From Enterovibrio qingdaonensis (lineage in GTDB: Bacteria > Pseudomonadota > Gammaproteobacteria > Enterobacterales > Vibrionaceae): a DNA stretch of 64,000 nt. This document shows positions 21,118 to 30,790 of this stretch, piece after piece. Position 1 is the first letter of the stretch, and each line of letters opens with the position of its first letter. The translations under genes and the position numbers were made by a program. Where the stretch lies: assembly GCF_028683135.1 (NCBI RefSeq), contig NZ_JAJUBB010000020.1, positions 1-64,000 on the forward strand. The letters are read 5' to 3'. Under the pieces are notes generated by a model that was not told where the DNA came from, made no database searches, and saw only the letters and a list, made by a program, of their open reading frames with translations.

Positions 21118-21579
21118 TTACGGTGATACGTTGCGTTTTATCGGATTCTGCAATGAGATCAGGGTTTCGGTCGACTGCACTTCATCAATGGCCTGTAATT
21201 TATCAATCAGCACGTATTGCAACTCTTCAATAGAACGACACATCAGCTTGACGAAAATATTGTAGGCCCCCGTGGTGTAATACGCTTCGACCACCTCATC
21301 GAGTTGTTGCAGTTTCTCGATGGCCGAATGGTAGTCTCGAGCAGCGTATAGATTGATCCCGATAAAGCAGCACACGTCATAGCCCAGTGCTTTAGTGTTC
21401 ACCAGGACTTCCGTTCCAGTAATAATACCTGCGGTTTTCATTTTTTCTACGCGGACGTGCACCGTCGCGGGGCTCACGGCAAAACGTTTTCCCATTTCGG
21501 CGTAAGGGACTTTCGCATCTGCCATTAGAGTGCGCAGAATTTGGCGATCCAAGTCATCTAACTTTGCAACTTCATTCAT
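21118..21579 (-). CDS. asnC: Lrp/AsnC-family regulator AsnC
   Basis: The 153-aa protein has an N-terminal helix-turn-helix (PYAEMGKRFAVSPATVHVR) and a C-terminal RAM ligand-binding domain. It matches E. coli AsnC over its whole length, including AGIITG, LGYDV, CFIGI, EAYYTTG, KxMCRSI and STETLISLQNPI. AsnC responds to asparagine and activates asnA. asnA is not next to it here, and it is a single gene. Confidence 0.9.
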   Translation of the reverse strand: MNEVAKLDDLDRQILRTLMADAKVPYAEMGKRFAVSPATVHVRVEKMKTAGIITGTEVLVNTKALGYDVCCFIGINLYAARDYHSAIEKLQQLDEVVEAYYTTGAYNIFVKLMCRSIEELQYVLIDKLQAIDEVQSTETLISLQNPIKRNVSP

Positions 21580-21701
21580 TTAAATTCACTAAACTCCATG
21601 TTAACCGCATTTTCCGTGCATGAAACTTGACCTAATTACGATTTAGCCAATACGGTGTAAGCTCTCTTCAATATAAAAAAGAACCCTAAAATTATAGTCT
21701 T

Positions 21702-24700
21702 ATGCGCCAAGTCATTAAGTGGTTAGTCTTCATTTTTATAACACTGAAAAGCGGCGCAGTGATAGCGTCGAGTCAGGTTCTTGCTATTCACTCCTACCAT
21801 CCTGATTTTTTTTGGACTAAATCCCTTGTTCAAGGAATAGAGTCTGGCACTCAAAGCTATGATATTACGGTTGAACACACTTACTTAGATACCAAGCGTG
21901 TGCAAACGAAAGGCTACTTGGAAGATCTCAAAAGTCTTTATAAAACACGTTTAACCAATCATCACTATGATGCCATTTTAACGACAGATAATGCGGCATT
22001 GTGGCTCGTCAGCCAATTGGCGGATGAGATAGGCGACACGCCCGTCATCTTTTCTGGTTTGAACACATCGACGTATAGCTTATTACACGCTGCACCTAAT
22101 CTTACTGGGGTAAATGAGGCGATAGACATCTCAGACAATATCGCACTGATTAAAGAAGCGCAGCCGGATGTAGAACGGGTCTGGATCGTGTTGGATGACA
22201 GCTTTTCAAGTAAGCAGTATTGGGCATCAATTCAAGAGCAGCTGGCGACTGACAAGGATGAACACGTTGAAATAAAAAGGCTGCATAGCTTGTTATTTGA
22301 TGAGTTGATTGACCAGGTTGCGGCGTTAGAAGCGGGTGATGTGGTGTTGTTCGTTTCTTATTTCAAAGATGCCAGTGGTGCTTTTATGGAACACGGCGAC
22401 CTGCTAACCGCCCTCACCAGCAAGGCGGTTGTACCGATTTACGGTGCCAGTAGCTTTATGCTGCCATATGGCGTGGTAGGTGGGGTTATGGTTGATGGGC
22501 AGCATCACGGTAGCGTACAAGCAAGGCTCTTGAGAGAATCACTTTCCGCTTCCATGCCGCCGGTAGTTATGGATGCAAATCGCACCATGTTTGGTTTTGA
22601 TGCTGCAAAAAAATGGGGCGTGAATTTGTCAGCACACCCGAATGCCGTGGTTACCGATAGGCCGCCATCATTTTGGGACGCGAACCGAACGGCGGTGAAC
22701 AGCAGTTTAGCCGTATTGGCCGTCAGTGTGTTTATCATCGCCGTTTTGGGTAAGCATCTTAGCAAGCAAAAACTCAGTGAACGGGCATTAGCGCAAAGCC
22801 GCGCTTTGTTTAAAGGCGTGTTTGACCAAAGTCATCAGTACATTGCGCTGCTTGATTATCATGGTCGCGTGGTATCGGCCAATGGAGCGTTCCAACGATT
22901 GTTCCCCGATGCAATGGCAAAGTCTGCTCTGCCATTATGGCGGTGGTCTGATTGGCTGAGTGCCGATCGCCTTAAGCTCCATGTGGAATCTTTGATAGAG
23001 GGGCAGACCAGTCGTTTTGAAGCCTGCCTTTTGTCTGATCAGCAACGTGAAATAATCTTAGATGTGGCCATTAAGGCCTTGCCTGAGCATAGCCATGCGG
23101 ATGCGCAGATCCTCTTTGAAGCGAGAGATATCAGTCAGCGAAAATTGGCCGAGCAAAAACTTCAGCGCAGCGAAGTGGAATACCGAATGCTCTACGAGCA
23201 GCAGCCCGTAATGTTGCTAACGATTGACCAGCAGTCGCGGATTCAGTCCGTAAATCAATGCGCATCTGAGCTGCTTGGTTTCTCAAAACGTCATATTCTG
23301 GGGCATAAGGTCACCGATTTTTATGCCGACAACAGTCCACCGCCAAGAAGCCTGCTTACGAGTAAGAAAAAAGACAGCACAGATATCTTGCGGCGGGAAA
23401 TTCGTTATCGTACCAGTGATGGACAGGTACGCTGGATTCGCGAAAGTGTGCGATCCACGCAGGTCCAATCCCAGTTGCTGCTCGTGGGTGAAGACATCAC
23501 CGAAAACCGCCGTATGGAACAGCAGCTTCGTTATCAGGCCCAGCATGACTTCTTAACAGGGCTCAGAAACCGCAATTATTTTGAAATGTGCTTAGCGGAT
23601 GCGCTGCGTGAGACCAATGAGATGGGGCTGGTGCATGCCATGTTCTATATCGATTTGGACCAGTTCCGTGTCATTAACGATACCGTCGGCCACGAAGCAG
23701 GTGATGAAGCATTGAAGCAGACTGCACAAGTGCTTAAGAGTCTGTTGCCAGAAAGTGCAACACTCGCGCGTTTAGGGGGCGATGAGTTCGCGGTGATTTG
23801 TTACAACTGCAACGAACAGGCAGCGTTAAAGCAAGGCTATCAAATCCTTGAAGCACTCAGTGGGCTCGATTTTTATTGGAATAACGCGCGTCTGGCGTTG
23901 GGCTGCTCTGTCGGTGTACGTATGCTTGATCATACCGCGGGTTCGCCTCAACAAGTTCACGCTCAGGCAGATACCGCCTGTTACGCGGCAAAACACGATG
24001 GCAGAAGCCGTGTGCATTTCTATCGACCAGAAGATCAGGAGCTTCGACGTCACGAGAGAGAAATGGCGTTCGTGAACAAAATCCACCAAGCACTCGCAGA
24101 AGACCGCATTGAAGTTTATGCACAGCCAATCGTGAAAGTTTCACCGTTGGCTGAAGAGAAGCTGTACTTTGAGGTTTTGGTGAGAATGCGAGAGCCGTCT
24201 GGAGAGTACGTTGCGCCGGGGCAATTTATTTCGGCGGCAGAGCGATACAACATGGCGCATCTTATTGATAAGCGTGTGATTGAAAAAACGCTGGGTTGGT
24301 TTGCCTCAAACCCAAAATACATTGACGATATTGCCATGGTGTCAGTGAACTTATCTGGCCGTTCAATGAGTGATCAGGGTTTTATTCATTTCCTCATTAA
24401 TGCGCTGCGCTCGAGTATTATCCCAAGCGATCGGGTCTGTCTAGAAATCACGGAAACCGCGGCTATTGGTAACCTTACCGATGCCATCGATCTGTTTACG
24501 CAATTGAAAAAACTGGGTTGTACCATTGCACTCGATGATTTTGGGTCAGGGCTTTCCTCGTTTGGTTACCTCAAGCGTTTGCCAGTCGACATCATCAAAA
24601 TTGATGGTCAATTTGTGCGTGACATTGCCGAAGATGAAACGGACTTTGTCATGGTAAGAGCGATTCACGAACTTGCTACCCAAATGGGCAAGAAGACAGT

Positions 24701-24866
24701 GGCTGAGTTTGTGGAAAATGATGCCATTCTTCAGCGGTTAAAAACACTGGGCGTAGATTATGCTCAGGGTTATCACTTCAGTATGCCCAAACCCATGGAC
24801 CAGCTTGTGATGGAAACGTCGATACGTTCTACGGAGGAACATACGCCAGCAGCAAGACATGTGTAA
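21702..24866 (+). CDS. Membrane sensor with GGDEF and EAL domains (cyclic-di-GMP enzyme)
   Basis: This 1054-aa protein has, in order: a signal or anchor helix (about 5-22), a periplasmic ABC-substrate-binding-like sensor (about 25-310), a membrane helix (about 333-352), two PAS regions (about 365-480 and 490-610), GGDEF (RLGGDEF, about 690-696) and EAL (about 790-1040). The EAL catalytic residues look intact: E in FEVLVRM, N in VNLSG, E in EITET, DD in DDFGSG, K in IKIDGQF, E in AEFVEN, Q in QGYHF. No RxxD inhibitory site is seen before GGDEF. It could make or break cyclic-di-GMP in response to a periplasmic ligand; the net activity is unknown. Confidence 0.9.
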   Translation: MRQVIKWLVFIFITLKSGAVIASSQVLAIHSYHPDFFWTKSLVQGIESGTQSYDITVEHTYLDTKRVQTKGYLEDLKSLYKTRLTNHHYDAILTTDNAALWLVSQLADEIGDTPVIFSGLNTSTYSLLHAAPNLTGVNEAIDISDNIALIKEAQPDVERVWIVLDDSFSSKQYWASIQEQLATDKDEHVEIKRLHSLLFDELIDQVAALEAGDVVLFVSYFKDASGAFMEHGDLLTALTSKAVVPIYGASSFMLPYGVVGGVMVDGQHHGSVQARLLRESLSASMPPVVMDANRTMFGFDAAKKWGVNLSAHPNAVVTDRPPSFWDANRTAVNSSLAVLAVSVFIIAVLGKHLSKQKLSERALAQSRALFKGVFDQSHQYIALLDYHGRVVSANGAFQRLFPDAMAKSALPLWRWSDWLSADRLKLHVESLIEGQTSRFEACLLSDQQREIILDVAIKALPEHSHADAQILFEARDISQRKLAEQKLQRSEVEYRMLYEQQPVMLLTIDQQSRIQSVNQCASELLGFSKRHILGHKVTDFYADNSPPPRSLLTSKKKDSTDILRREIRYRTSDGQVRWIRESVRSTQVQSQLLLVGEDITENRRMEQQLRYQAQHDFLTGLRNRNYFEMCLADALRETNEMGLVHAMFYIDLDQFRVINDTVGHEAGDEALKQTAQVLKSLLPESATLARLGGDEFAVICYNCNEQAALKQGYQILEALSGLDFYWNNARLALGCSVGVRMLDHTAGSPQQVHAQADTACYAAKHDGRSRVHFYRPEDQELRRHEREMAFVNKIHQALAEDRIEVYAQPIVKVSPLAEEKLYFEVLVRMREPSGEYVAPGQFISAAERYNMAHLIDKRVIEKTLGWFASNPKYIDDIAMVSVNLSGRSMSDQGFIHFLINALRSSIIPSDRVCLEITETAAIGNLTDAIDLFTQLKKLGCTIALDDFGSGLSSFGYLKRLPVDIIKIDGQFVRDIAEDETDFVMVRAIHELATQMGKKTVAEFVENDAILQRLKTLGVDYAQGYHFSMPKPMDQLVMETSIRSTEEHTPAARHV

Positions 24867-24973
24867 CGCCATACTCGCCGTTTGAGCTTTTCGTGTCGCT
24901 GTTCTCGTCGAAATATGCCTCTTCATGATGTTTGGGGTTATACTCGGCGGGAATATCGTACTGGAGAACTCAG

Positions 24974-25744
24974 GTGCAGATTGCTTTAACCTGCGAAGCG
25001 CCCTCACGCGCAGCCACCCTTGCGGCCCTTGCTGACCGTTGGGGTCTCACCCATGATGAAAATGCAACCTTTGCGTTGGTATTAACCGATTCCCAATTGG
25101 AGCTACGTAAGCGAGATGAGCCAAAGCTCGGTGCGGTTTATGTCGATCTCATTGGCGGGGCGGTTGGCCATCGTCGTAAGTTTGGCGGCGGAAAAGGCCA
25201 ATCCATTGCGAAAGCGGTAGGACTTAATAAAGGTGCGACACCGTCGGTGCTGGATGCAACCGCAGGCCTTGGCCGAGATGCGTTTGTTTTGGCGTCACTA
25301 GGCTGTCGGGTTCAGATGGTCGAGCGCAACCCTGTGGTAGCGGCTTTGTTGGATGATGGCTTGGAAAGAGCGAAGCTTGATCCGGAAATTGGCCACTGGG
25401 TCAGCGAGCGTATGTCTATGGTGCATGCGTCTAGCCATGATGCGCTGGCTAAGCTTGTCGACGACGGGGAAGTGGCTCGCCCTGATGTGGTGTATCTTGA
25501 CCCAATGTATCCACACAAGAAAAAATCGGCATTGGTAAAAAAAGAAATGCGGGTTTTCCAATCTTTGGTTGGGGCCGATTTAGATGCGGACGGTTTGTTT
25601 GAACCTGCATATGCACTGGCCAGTAAGCGTGTTGTTGTCAAACGACCTGATTACGCAGAGTTTTTGGCAGGTAAGACACCGTCAGCTCAGATAGAAACCA
25701 AGAAGAATCGCTTTGACGTTTATGTCAAAGCAGCGATGCGTTAA
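24974..25744 (+). CDS. rsmJ: 16S rRNA (guanine1516-N2)-methyltransferase RsmJ
   Basis: The 256-aa protein matches RsmJ throughout: [28 protein letters not shown], the SAM motif [49 protein letters not shown] and [11 protein letters not shown]. It methylates N2 of G1516 in 16S rRNA. I chose the GTG at 24974, since GGAG lies 7 nt before it and it aligns with the E. coli start; the ATG at 24932 has no good ribosome site. Confidence 0.95.
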   Translation: MQIALTCEAPSRAATLAALADRWGLTHDENATFALVLTDSQLELRKRDEPKLGAVYVDLIGGAVGHRRKFGGGKGQSIAKAVGLNKGATPSVLDATAGLGRDAFVLASLGCRVQMVERNPVVAALLDDGLERAKLDPEIGHWVSERMSMVHASSHDALAKLVDDGEVARPDVVYLDPMYPHKKKSALVKKEMRVFQSLVGADLDADGLFEPAYALASKRVVVKRPDYAEFLAGKTPSAQIETKKNRFDVYVKAAMR

Positions 25745-25773
25745 GCCGTTTTAAAAACGCGAGGAGCTTTGGT

Positions 25774-25932
25774 GTGGCAAAGACCCTGTGTGAATGGAAA
25801 ACCAAAGAGATTGAAAATGGCTTGGACGATTTACTAAAGCTCGTAAAAAAGTCGGAGTACGTTTGCCGAAAATGCGCTCGTGTCGCGAATACCAAGAAAG
25901 TGCTGTGTAAGCCCATTCCTTTAAAAGACTAA
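25774..25932 (+). CDS. Small Cys-containing protein, 52 aa, unknown function
   Basis: A GTG-started frame of 52 codons begins 29 nt after rsmJ, with AGGAG 7 nt before it. The product is basic and carries a CRKC pair (31-34) and further Cys at 6 and 45, so a small zinc knuckle is possible. The middle is rich in Lys, Leu and Glu and probably helical. I do not recognise a family. Its close spacing suggests co-transcription with rsmJ. The good ribosome site and charged composition support a real gene. Confidence 0.6.
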   Translation: MAKTLCEWKTKEIENGLDDLLKLVKKSEYVCRKCARVANTKKVLCKPIPLKD

Positions 25933-25956
25933 TTTCCTACCATAGATTCCGGCTCT

Positions 25957-25986
25957 AAAACAAAAACGCCTCCGATAAGGAGGCGT
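25957..25986 (-). terminator. Terminator for the 30-aa peptide gene
   Basis: Read on the minus strand, ACGCCTCC-(5 nt)-GGAGGCGT is followed by a T-rich run. It lies just after the stop codon at 26003, which supports the small gene being transcribed. Confidence 0.75.
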
Positions 25987-26002
25987 CAGGGTTAGGGTTG
26001 GA

Positions 26003-26095
26003 TTACTCCATACCTTTAACCAGCAGAACTGTCAGTAGACCGGTAACTACCGATACCAACAGACCTGACACGATGATCCAAGGTAACATATCCAT
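26003..26095 (-). CDS. Tiny single-helix membrane protein, 30 aa
   Basis: On the minus strand the frame MDMLPWIIVSGLLVSVVTGL (first 20 residues) ends in LLVKGME. Nearly all of it is one membrane helix, with a short C-terminal charged end. A dedicated terminator follows at 25957-25986, and a terminator for hemY lies upstream, so it forms its own transcription unit. The ribosome site is weak, and a second ATG two codons in (MLPW) is also possible. I do not recognise a family. Confidence 0.5.
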   Translation of the reverse strand: MDMLPWIIVSGLLVSVVTGLLTVLLVKGME

Positions 26096-26262
26096 GATAG
26101 AGCGGGCTCACTTATAAAGGGTGTTAGAAATTATTTTTTGTTACGTCCCTATTTGATAACAGCTACTTTGTCTTAACAACCGCCTGTAAATAGCAGTTAA
26201 TCATTATTAACAGGTTGAAACATATTGCTTTGTATCTGGGCGCCTTGTCTGTGAATACGCAC

Positions 26263-26289
26263 AAAAAAACGCCCCGAAAGGCGTTTTTT
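26263..26289. terminator. Terminator after hemY
   Basis: AAAAAACGCC-(CCGAAA)-GGCGTTTTTT is a symmetrical stem downstream of hemY on the minus strand. Confidence 0.8.
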
Positions 26290-26303
26290 GATCCTGAAAT
26301 GTT

Positions 26304-27491
26304 TCAGTCTTTGTGAGGCAGTGCAAGCTTCAACGCTTCGCGAGAAAGGCTGTTTGCTGTGCCTGAATCGTTAAGTTTTTCCAACGTATCGACAAGCCAT
26401 GCGTAGTCGGTGACATCCGCTCTGACATCCAGTGCTTTTTCGAAGTGTTGGCGAGCTTCATCCCATTTGCCTTCACGAAAATACAGCTGACCTAACGCAC
26501 TGTGCGTGATGGGATTGTTTTCGTTATATCTCAGCAGATCCTGAAGTTTAAGAATGGCAGGATGGTAATCCGGCAGATTAAGCTCAGGCAGTAAGCCGAT
26601 CAGTTTTTCATCCGGGTTCTTCTTCAGATTTTCACGCAAAATGACATAAGCCTCTGAATCTGCCTGACGCGTGATCAGTTGCTTGACCAAGCAGGCGATC
26701 AAGGGCGTTTGCTGGCGCGCTGCACGGGACAGCCCATTCCAGTGTGCCAGCAGACCATCGCTACCTTTTTGAGAGGCGATGTGCGCCATTACGCCGCATT
26801 CTGCTTTTTGCTCTAACTTGTTGGCATCCGCATCGCTGATCGCTTTTGCGCGTTTCAGTGACGGCAGCAGGCGAATCAGTGCTTGCCAGTCCTGAAGCTG
26901 GAGATAAGTGTCTTTCAACAAAACAAGCAGCACAGTATTGCGAGGATTTGCATCAACCAACCCCTGAAGGCTAGCCAGTGCTTCCTCGTATTGACCTTGT
27001 CGATATTGAAGTTTTGCACGGGTCAGTGCCGTTGCAAGGCTGTCAGAACCCACATCGTTTGCTTGTTGCAGATATTTATCGCGGTTATCGACATCCCCAC
27101 GGCTTTGCGCAGCTTCCGCGGCGGCCAAATAGTTCAGCAGGGGAGCATCGCTGTTAGACGCACCTTTGACGACCAATTTCTCCGCTTGCTTCCAATCACC
27201 TTCCAGTAATTTCAACATGCCGTTATTGGTCAATTCGCGTGCTTTTTTGTTCTTTCTGCCACTAAACCAGCCACGGGTTGAACTTGATAGGGAAAACAGC
27301 TTACGAATGATGGCTTCCAATAAGAAAAACGCACCAAACGCGAACACGACCAAAATGATCAGTGTTGTCAGGCTCATCTCAATGGTTTGGTTGGCGGCTG
27401 AGATCAGCACGTAACCTTGATTTCCAGCCAATTCAGGGCCGACAACGATACCTGCTATCAGAGCGATGACCAGCAGAAGAATTTTGATCAT
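26304..27491 (-). CDS. hemY: HemY, tetratricopeptide inner-membrane protein of the heme operon
   Basis: The 395-aa protein has two N-terminal membrane helices (about 2-20 and 42-62) and a large cytoplasmic TPR region (for example HSALGQLYFREGKWDEARQH, about 335-354). HemY proteins of this type are linked to heme synthesis by position and are not the protoporphyrinogen oxidase of the same name. It overlaps hemX by 4 nt and ends the hemCDXY operon. Confidence 0.92.
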   Translation of the reverse strand: MIKILLLVIALIAGIVVGPELAGNQGYVLISAANQTIEMSLTTLIILVVFAFGAFFLLEAIIRKLFSLSSSTRGWFSGRKNKKARELTNNGMLKLLEGDWKQAEKLVVKGASNSDAPLLNYLAAAEAAQSRGDVDNRDKYLQQANDVGSDSLATALTRAKLQYRQGQYEEALASLQGLVDANPRNTVLLVLLKDTYLQLQDWQALIRLLPSLKRAKAISDADANKLEQKAECGVMAHIASQKGSDGLLAHWNGLSRAARQQTPLIACLVKQLITRQADSEAYVILRENLKKNPDEKLIGLLPELNLPDYHPAILKLQDLLRYNENNPITHSALGQLYFREGKWDEARQHFEKALDVRADVTDYAWLVDTLEKLNDSGTANSLSREALKLALPHKD

Positions 27492-28723
27492 TGGCTCGCC
27501 TCCTCTGTTGGTAGCGGTGCTAGGTCACGGCGTAATCTCTCAGCCAGCATGTCGCTGACCAGTTGCTGACTGTTTAGCGCATCGGGGTAGCTAACATCAA
27601 TGGTTTGCTTGCTGAGATAGTTCAAGGTGCTGACAAAGCTCTCGGTGATTTTCGCGTCTTGATTATAAAAACGCTCAGCCCACTCTGTCGCCGTTTTCAA
27701 AGACTCCGCGTACAGGCGACCATTGCCGCGGTATACCGCTGTCATTGCTTGATCCAGCTTGGCTTTCAGGTTTTCTTGCAAATAGAAGGTTTGTGCCGGC
27801 GTCAGTAATGGGATCACGTTGCCATCGCGTTTACGATAGGTAATGAATTGGCCGACAAAGTCATTCAAGGAAGCTTTGAGGTTTTGCTGCCAGTCATCCA
27901 CATTGCTAGAGACAGTTTCAGGTGTCAGTTCTTGCGCTTCCGGCATGATGGCATTGGCCAGAGGAAGTTTATCGACTTCTTGTTGCAGACTGGTCAGGCG
28001 CAGAACAATGCCATCGACATCAATACGCTTAATCGCTTTCAGTTGTTGAATATCTTTCGCCATTGCTTGGCGAATCGGGGTCAGCGACGGGTCATTCAGC
28101 TCTGCAATACGTTGGTCAGCAGTTTCCATCAAGGTCGTTGCCGTGAGCACGTCATGCTCTAGCCACAATTGGCGACCCGCCTGATTCACCAAATACTCTG
28201 CTTCTGCGAGTAGCCAGTCGTTCGGGCGACGGCCTTTCATGTCGGCCAATGCCTTTTGAAGACTGTTGATGGTTTTGTCTTGCTGCGCAATGAGGACTTG
28301 GGTGTCTTGTGTGGCTTTTTGAACTGCAGCTTGTGTTTTCTCTTCACTGTTTGTCAGAGCTTGCTTCAATTCGGTAACTTGATTGTTCATGGCGGCAAGC
28401 TGTGCGTTCGTTTGTTGTGCTTGCTGGTGGCCGTGATAGTAGAGACCGGCACCGAGAGCGATGACCAACACAATTGCGACGGTCGCTAATTTGTTCCCGC
28501 CTTTTTTATTATCAGCAGGTTTAGCGTCCGTTGTTGGTGCTTGTTCGGTTTTCGCGGCTGACGCTGCGTTGTTTGTAGAAGCGGCTTTGTCAGTCGACGC
28601 ATTAGACGTGTTCGCAGGGGAATTGCTGGCTTTTTTTGCAGAAGCTGGCGTTTCCTTGCCGGTAGAGGATGCTGGCACTGAAGCGTTTTTGTCTGTGCCC
28701 GAAGTCTTATTGTTGTCTGTCAT
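27488..28723 (-). CDS. hemX: HemX, membrane-anchored protein of the heme operon
   Basis: The 411-aa protein begins with a low-complexity cytoplasmic stretch rich in Ala, Ser, Thr and Lys (1-75), then one membrane helix (about 79-97), a coiled coil (about 105-170) and a DUF513-type domain. It is often labelled a uroporphyrinogen III methyltransferase but has no SAM-binding methylase domain, so that label is not supported. It lies between hemD and hemY. Confidence 0.92.
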   Translation of the reverse strand: MTDNNKTSGTDKNASVPASSTGKETPASAKKASNSPANTSNASTDKAASTNNAASAAKTEQAPTTDAKPADNKKGGNKLATVAIVLVIALGAGLYYHGHQQAQQTNAQLAAMNNQVTELKQALTNSEEKTQAAVQKATQDTQVLIAQQDKTINSLQKALADMKGRRPNDWLLAEAEYLVNQAGRQLWLEHDVLTATTLMETADQRIAELNDPSLTPIRQAMAKDIQQLKAIKRIDVDGIVLRLTSLQQEVDKLPLANAIMPEAQELTPETVSSNVDDWQQNLKASLNDFVGQFITYRKRDGNVIPLLTPAQTFYLQENLKAKLDQAMTAVYRGNGRLYAESLKTATEWAERFYNQDAKITESFVSTLNYLSKQTIDVSYPDALNSQQLVSDMLAERLRRDLAPLPTEEASQ

Positions 28724-28727
28724 CCGA

Positions 28728-29480
28728 TTATCCCGAGTTGTTCATCTCGCATAACGCGTTAAACAGCACTGCATTTGAAGGGCTGCTTACGCAACTAATA
28801 GCGTTGAAACCAAGCTCAATTGCTTGATTGTAAATCCGTTTGCTAGGCACCAGTATATGGCATTCTCGCAACCAATGCTGGTCACGGGTTGAGAATGATT
28901 GATACATCAAGGCAAGCTGCTCTCCGCTGGTGAATACGACAGTGTTAACATTCGCCTTGTGCCATTGCTCGATTTGGGATGATAAGCACTTGTCATCCCA
29001 GTGTCGTTGATAGGCCTCAAAATAGCGCACTTGCGCACCGTTTTTTGCCAAGGAATTCCCAAGAAGCGCCCGCCCGCCATTTCCCCTCAGAATGACGACA
29101 TTCAGCCCGTTTACGTTGCTAAATAATGGCAGCTCCAACATGCCTTCGCTGTCTTCTGTGCGGGGCTGTATTGCTTCTATATTCGCGCGGGACTTCCAGA
29201 CAGATGCGGTTTTTGCACCAACAGCGACATAATGCAGATCGCTTCGCCATTGCTGGTTGTTCGCCATCAATGTGTCAGCGGCATATTCGATAGATCTGGG
29301 GCTTACCGCAATGACTACGCTGCCTGAGGGTAAGTCACATAAGGTTTGGCTGAGTTTGGGAAGGTCATCACCAGGAGTAAAGGACAGTAAAGGCGCGGGA
29401 AGCGCCTTTACTCCTGAGAGGTTTAGCTGTTCAACCAATGCTTCACACGCAGGTGAAGGGCGAACGACTAGGACGGTCAT
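28728..29480 (-). CDS. hemD: Uroporphyrinogen-III synthase HemD
   Basis: The 250-aa protein closes hydroxymethylbilane into uroporphyrinogen III with inversion of ring D. Sequence varies greatly in this family; visible here are the [15 protein letters not shown] start, an [10 protein letters not shown] segment and a VVFTSGEQL segment in the second lobe. It overlaps hemC by 4 nt (ATGA), which settles its place in the operon. Confidence 0.93.
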   Translation of the reverse strand: MTVLVVRPSPACEALVEQLNLSGVKALPAPLLSFTPGDDLPKLSQTLCDLPSGSVVIAVSPRSIEYAADTLMANNQQWRSDLHYVAVGAKTASVWKSRANIEAIQPRTEDSEGMLELPLFSNVNGLNVVILRGNGGRALLGNSLAKNGAQVRYFEAYQRHWDDKCLSSQIEQWHKANVNTVVFTSGEQLALMYQSFSTRDQHWLRECHILVPSKRIYNQAIELGFNAISCVSSPSNAVLFNALCEMNNSG

Positions 29481-30412
29481 ATTTCGTCCTGATACAGGGT
29501 TTCCAGAATAACGCGTGCGCCGTCATCCAGCAGTTGTTCTGCCAGACCTGTCCCTAATTCTTCCGCTTTCTCCAGTGGACCAGTTACTTCGCCGCTAATG
29601 ATTTTGCTGCCATCTGGCTCACCGACAAGGGCGCGCAAGTGTATTTGGTCACCATGAATTTCTGAGTAGCTACCAATAGGTACCTGACAGCCGCCCATCA
29701 GGCGATTGTTCATGGCACGTTCACACAGTACTCGATAGGTCGTATTTGCGTCAGACAGTGGCTCAAGAAGTGCGCGAACACGGGTGTCGTCCAATCGACA
29801 CTCGATGCCGACGGCACCCTGGCCCACGGCAGGCAAAATTTCTTCTGGTTCGATTTCATTGCGGATACGGTCGTGAAGGCCAAGACGCTTCAAGCCTGCA
29901 GCAGCAAGAATGATCGCGTCGTATTCACCGTTATCGAGTTTACCAAGGCGGGTTCCGACGTTGCCGCGTAAATCTTTAACCACCAAATCTGGACGCATCG
30001 CGCGAACCTGACATTGACGACGCAAACTTGACGTGCCGACAACGGCACCGTGTGGCAAAGCACTGAGACTTTCATGGTGGTTTGACACGAAAGCATCTCG
30101 TGGGTCTTCACGTTCACAAATGGTAACCAGTCCCAAGCCTTCAGGGAATTCTACTGGTACGTCTTTCATTGAGTGCACGGCGATATCAGCGCGACCGTCC
30201 AACATGGCTTGCTCCAGCTCTTTGACGAACAAGCCCTTACCGCCAACTTTTGCCAGCGGTGTATCCAAAATAATGTCGCCTTTGGTGACCATTGGTACCA
30301 ATTCTACAACCAGTCCTGGATGCGTCGTTTCAAGGGCATGTTTTACATATTCTGCCTGCCACAATGCCAGTGGGCTTTGGCGTGTCGCGATGCGAACGGG
30401 TGTTGAATTCAT
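29477..30412 (-). CDS. hemC: Porphobilinogen deaminase HemC
   Basis: The 311-aa enzyme links four porphobilinogens into hydroxymethylbilane. It has [52 protein letters not shown] and the dipyrromethane-cofactor Cys loop [13 protein letters not shown] at 30412 (MNSTPVRIA) matches family starts; one in-frame ATG lies 4 codons upstream. It heads hemCDXY and is divergent from cyaA. Confidence 0.97.
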   Translation of the reverse strand: MNSTPVRIATRQSPLALWQAEYVKHALETTHPGLVVELVPMVTKGDIILDTPLAKVGGKGLFVKELEQAMLDGRADIAVHSMKDVPVEFPEGLGLVTICEREDPRDAFVSNHHESLSALPHGAVVGTSSLRRQCQVRAMRPDLVVKDLRGNVGTRLGKLDNGEYDAIILAAAGLKRLGLHDRIRNEIEPEEILPAVGQGAVGIECRLDDTRVRALLEPLSDANTTYRVLCERAMNNRLMGGCQVPIGSYSEIHGDQIHLRALVGEPDGSKIISGEVTGPLEKAEELGTGLAEQLLDDGARVILETLYQDEI

Positions 30413-30790
30413 AGTAGCGTCCATTTAATTTGCTTACGCAAATCTTATCACCGCTTGTTATTGCTTGATAATAGAAGCTAATAACTTGCTTAAATCGTGC
30501 GAAGTTAAACGACTTAGTCTAAGCTAGTGTGATGGAGATCAAATATTTTGGGTCTTGTCAGGGGACATAACCCTGCTTGGTTCACTGTTTATTGAATCAA
30601 ATTTGAGATAAAGCGTTGTGTCCCTCACAGTTTTGGTCATATAGTGAGCGATGTGAAGCGATAATATAGAGACCTTGGTCGCTTTACGCTCCGCAGAAAA
30701 ACTGTTAGATTGATCACGTTTTTATCCATGGGCTCTTTGGTTGTATTAAAACCGGACCCGTTACGTTGACTAGGATGTCGGCAACTTTGG
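30413..30790. other. Shared hemC-cyaA promoter region
   Basis: About 380 bases separate the divergent hemC and cyaA starts. A CRP-type site is described separately at 30528-30543. I see no open reading frame of note. In related bacteria both promoters lie in this gap. Confidence 0.6.
30528..30543. promoter_or_regulatory. Probable CRP-cAMP binding site
   Basis: TGTGA-TGGAGA-TCAAA matches the CRP consensus TGTGA-N6-TCACA in 9 of 10 core bases. cyaA is known to be repressed by CRP-cAMP in enteric bacteria, so feedback control here is plausible; the site may also affect hemC. Confidence 0.65.
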
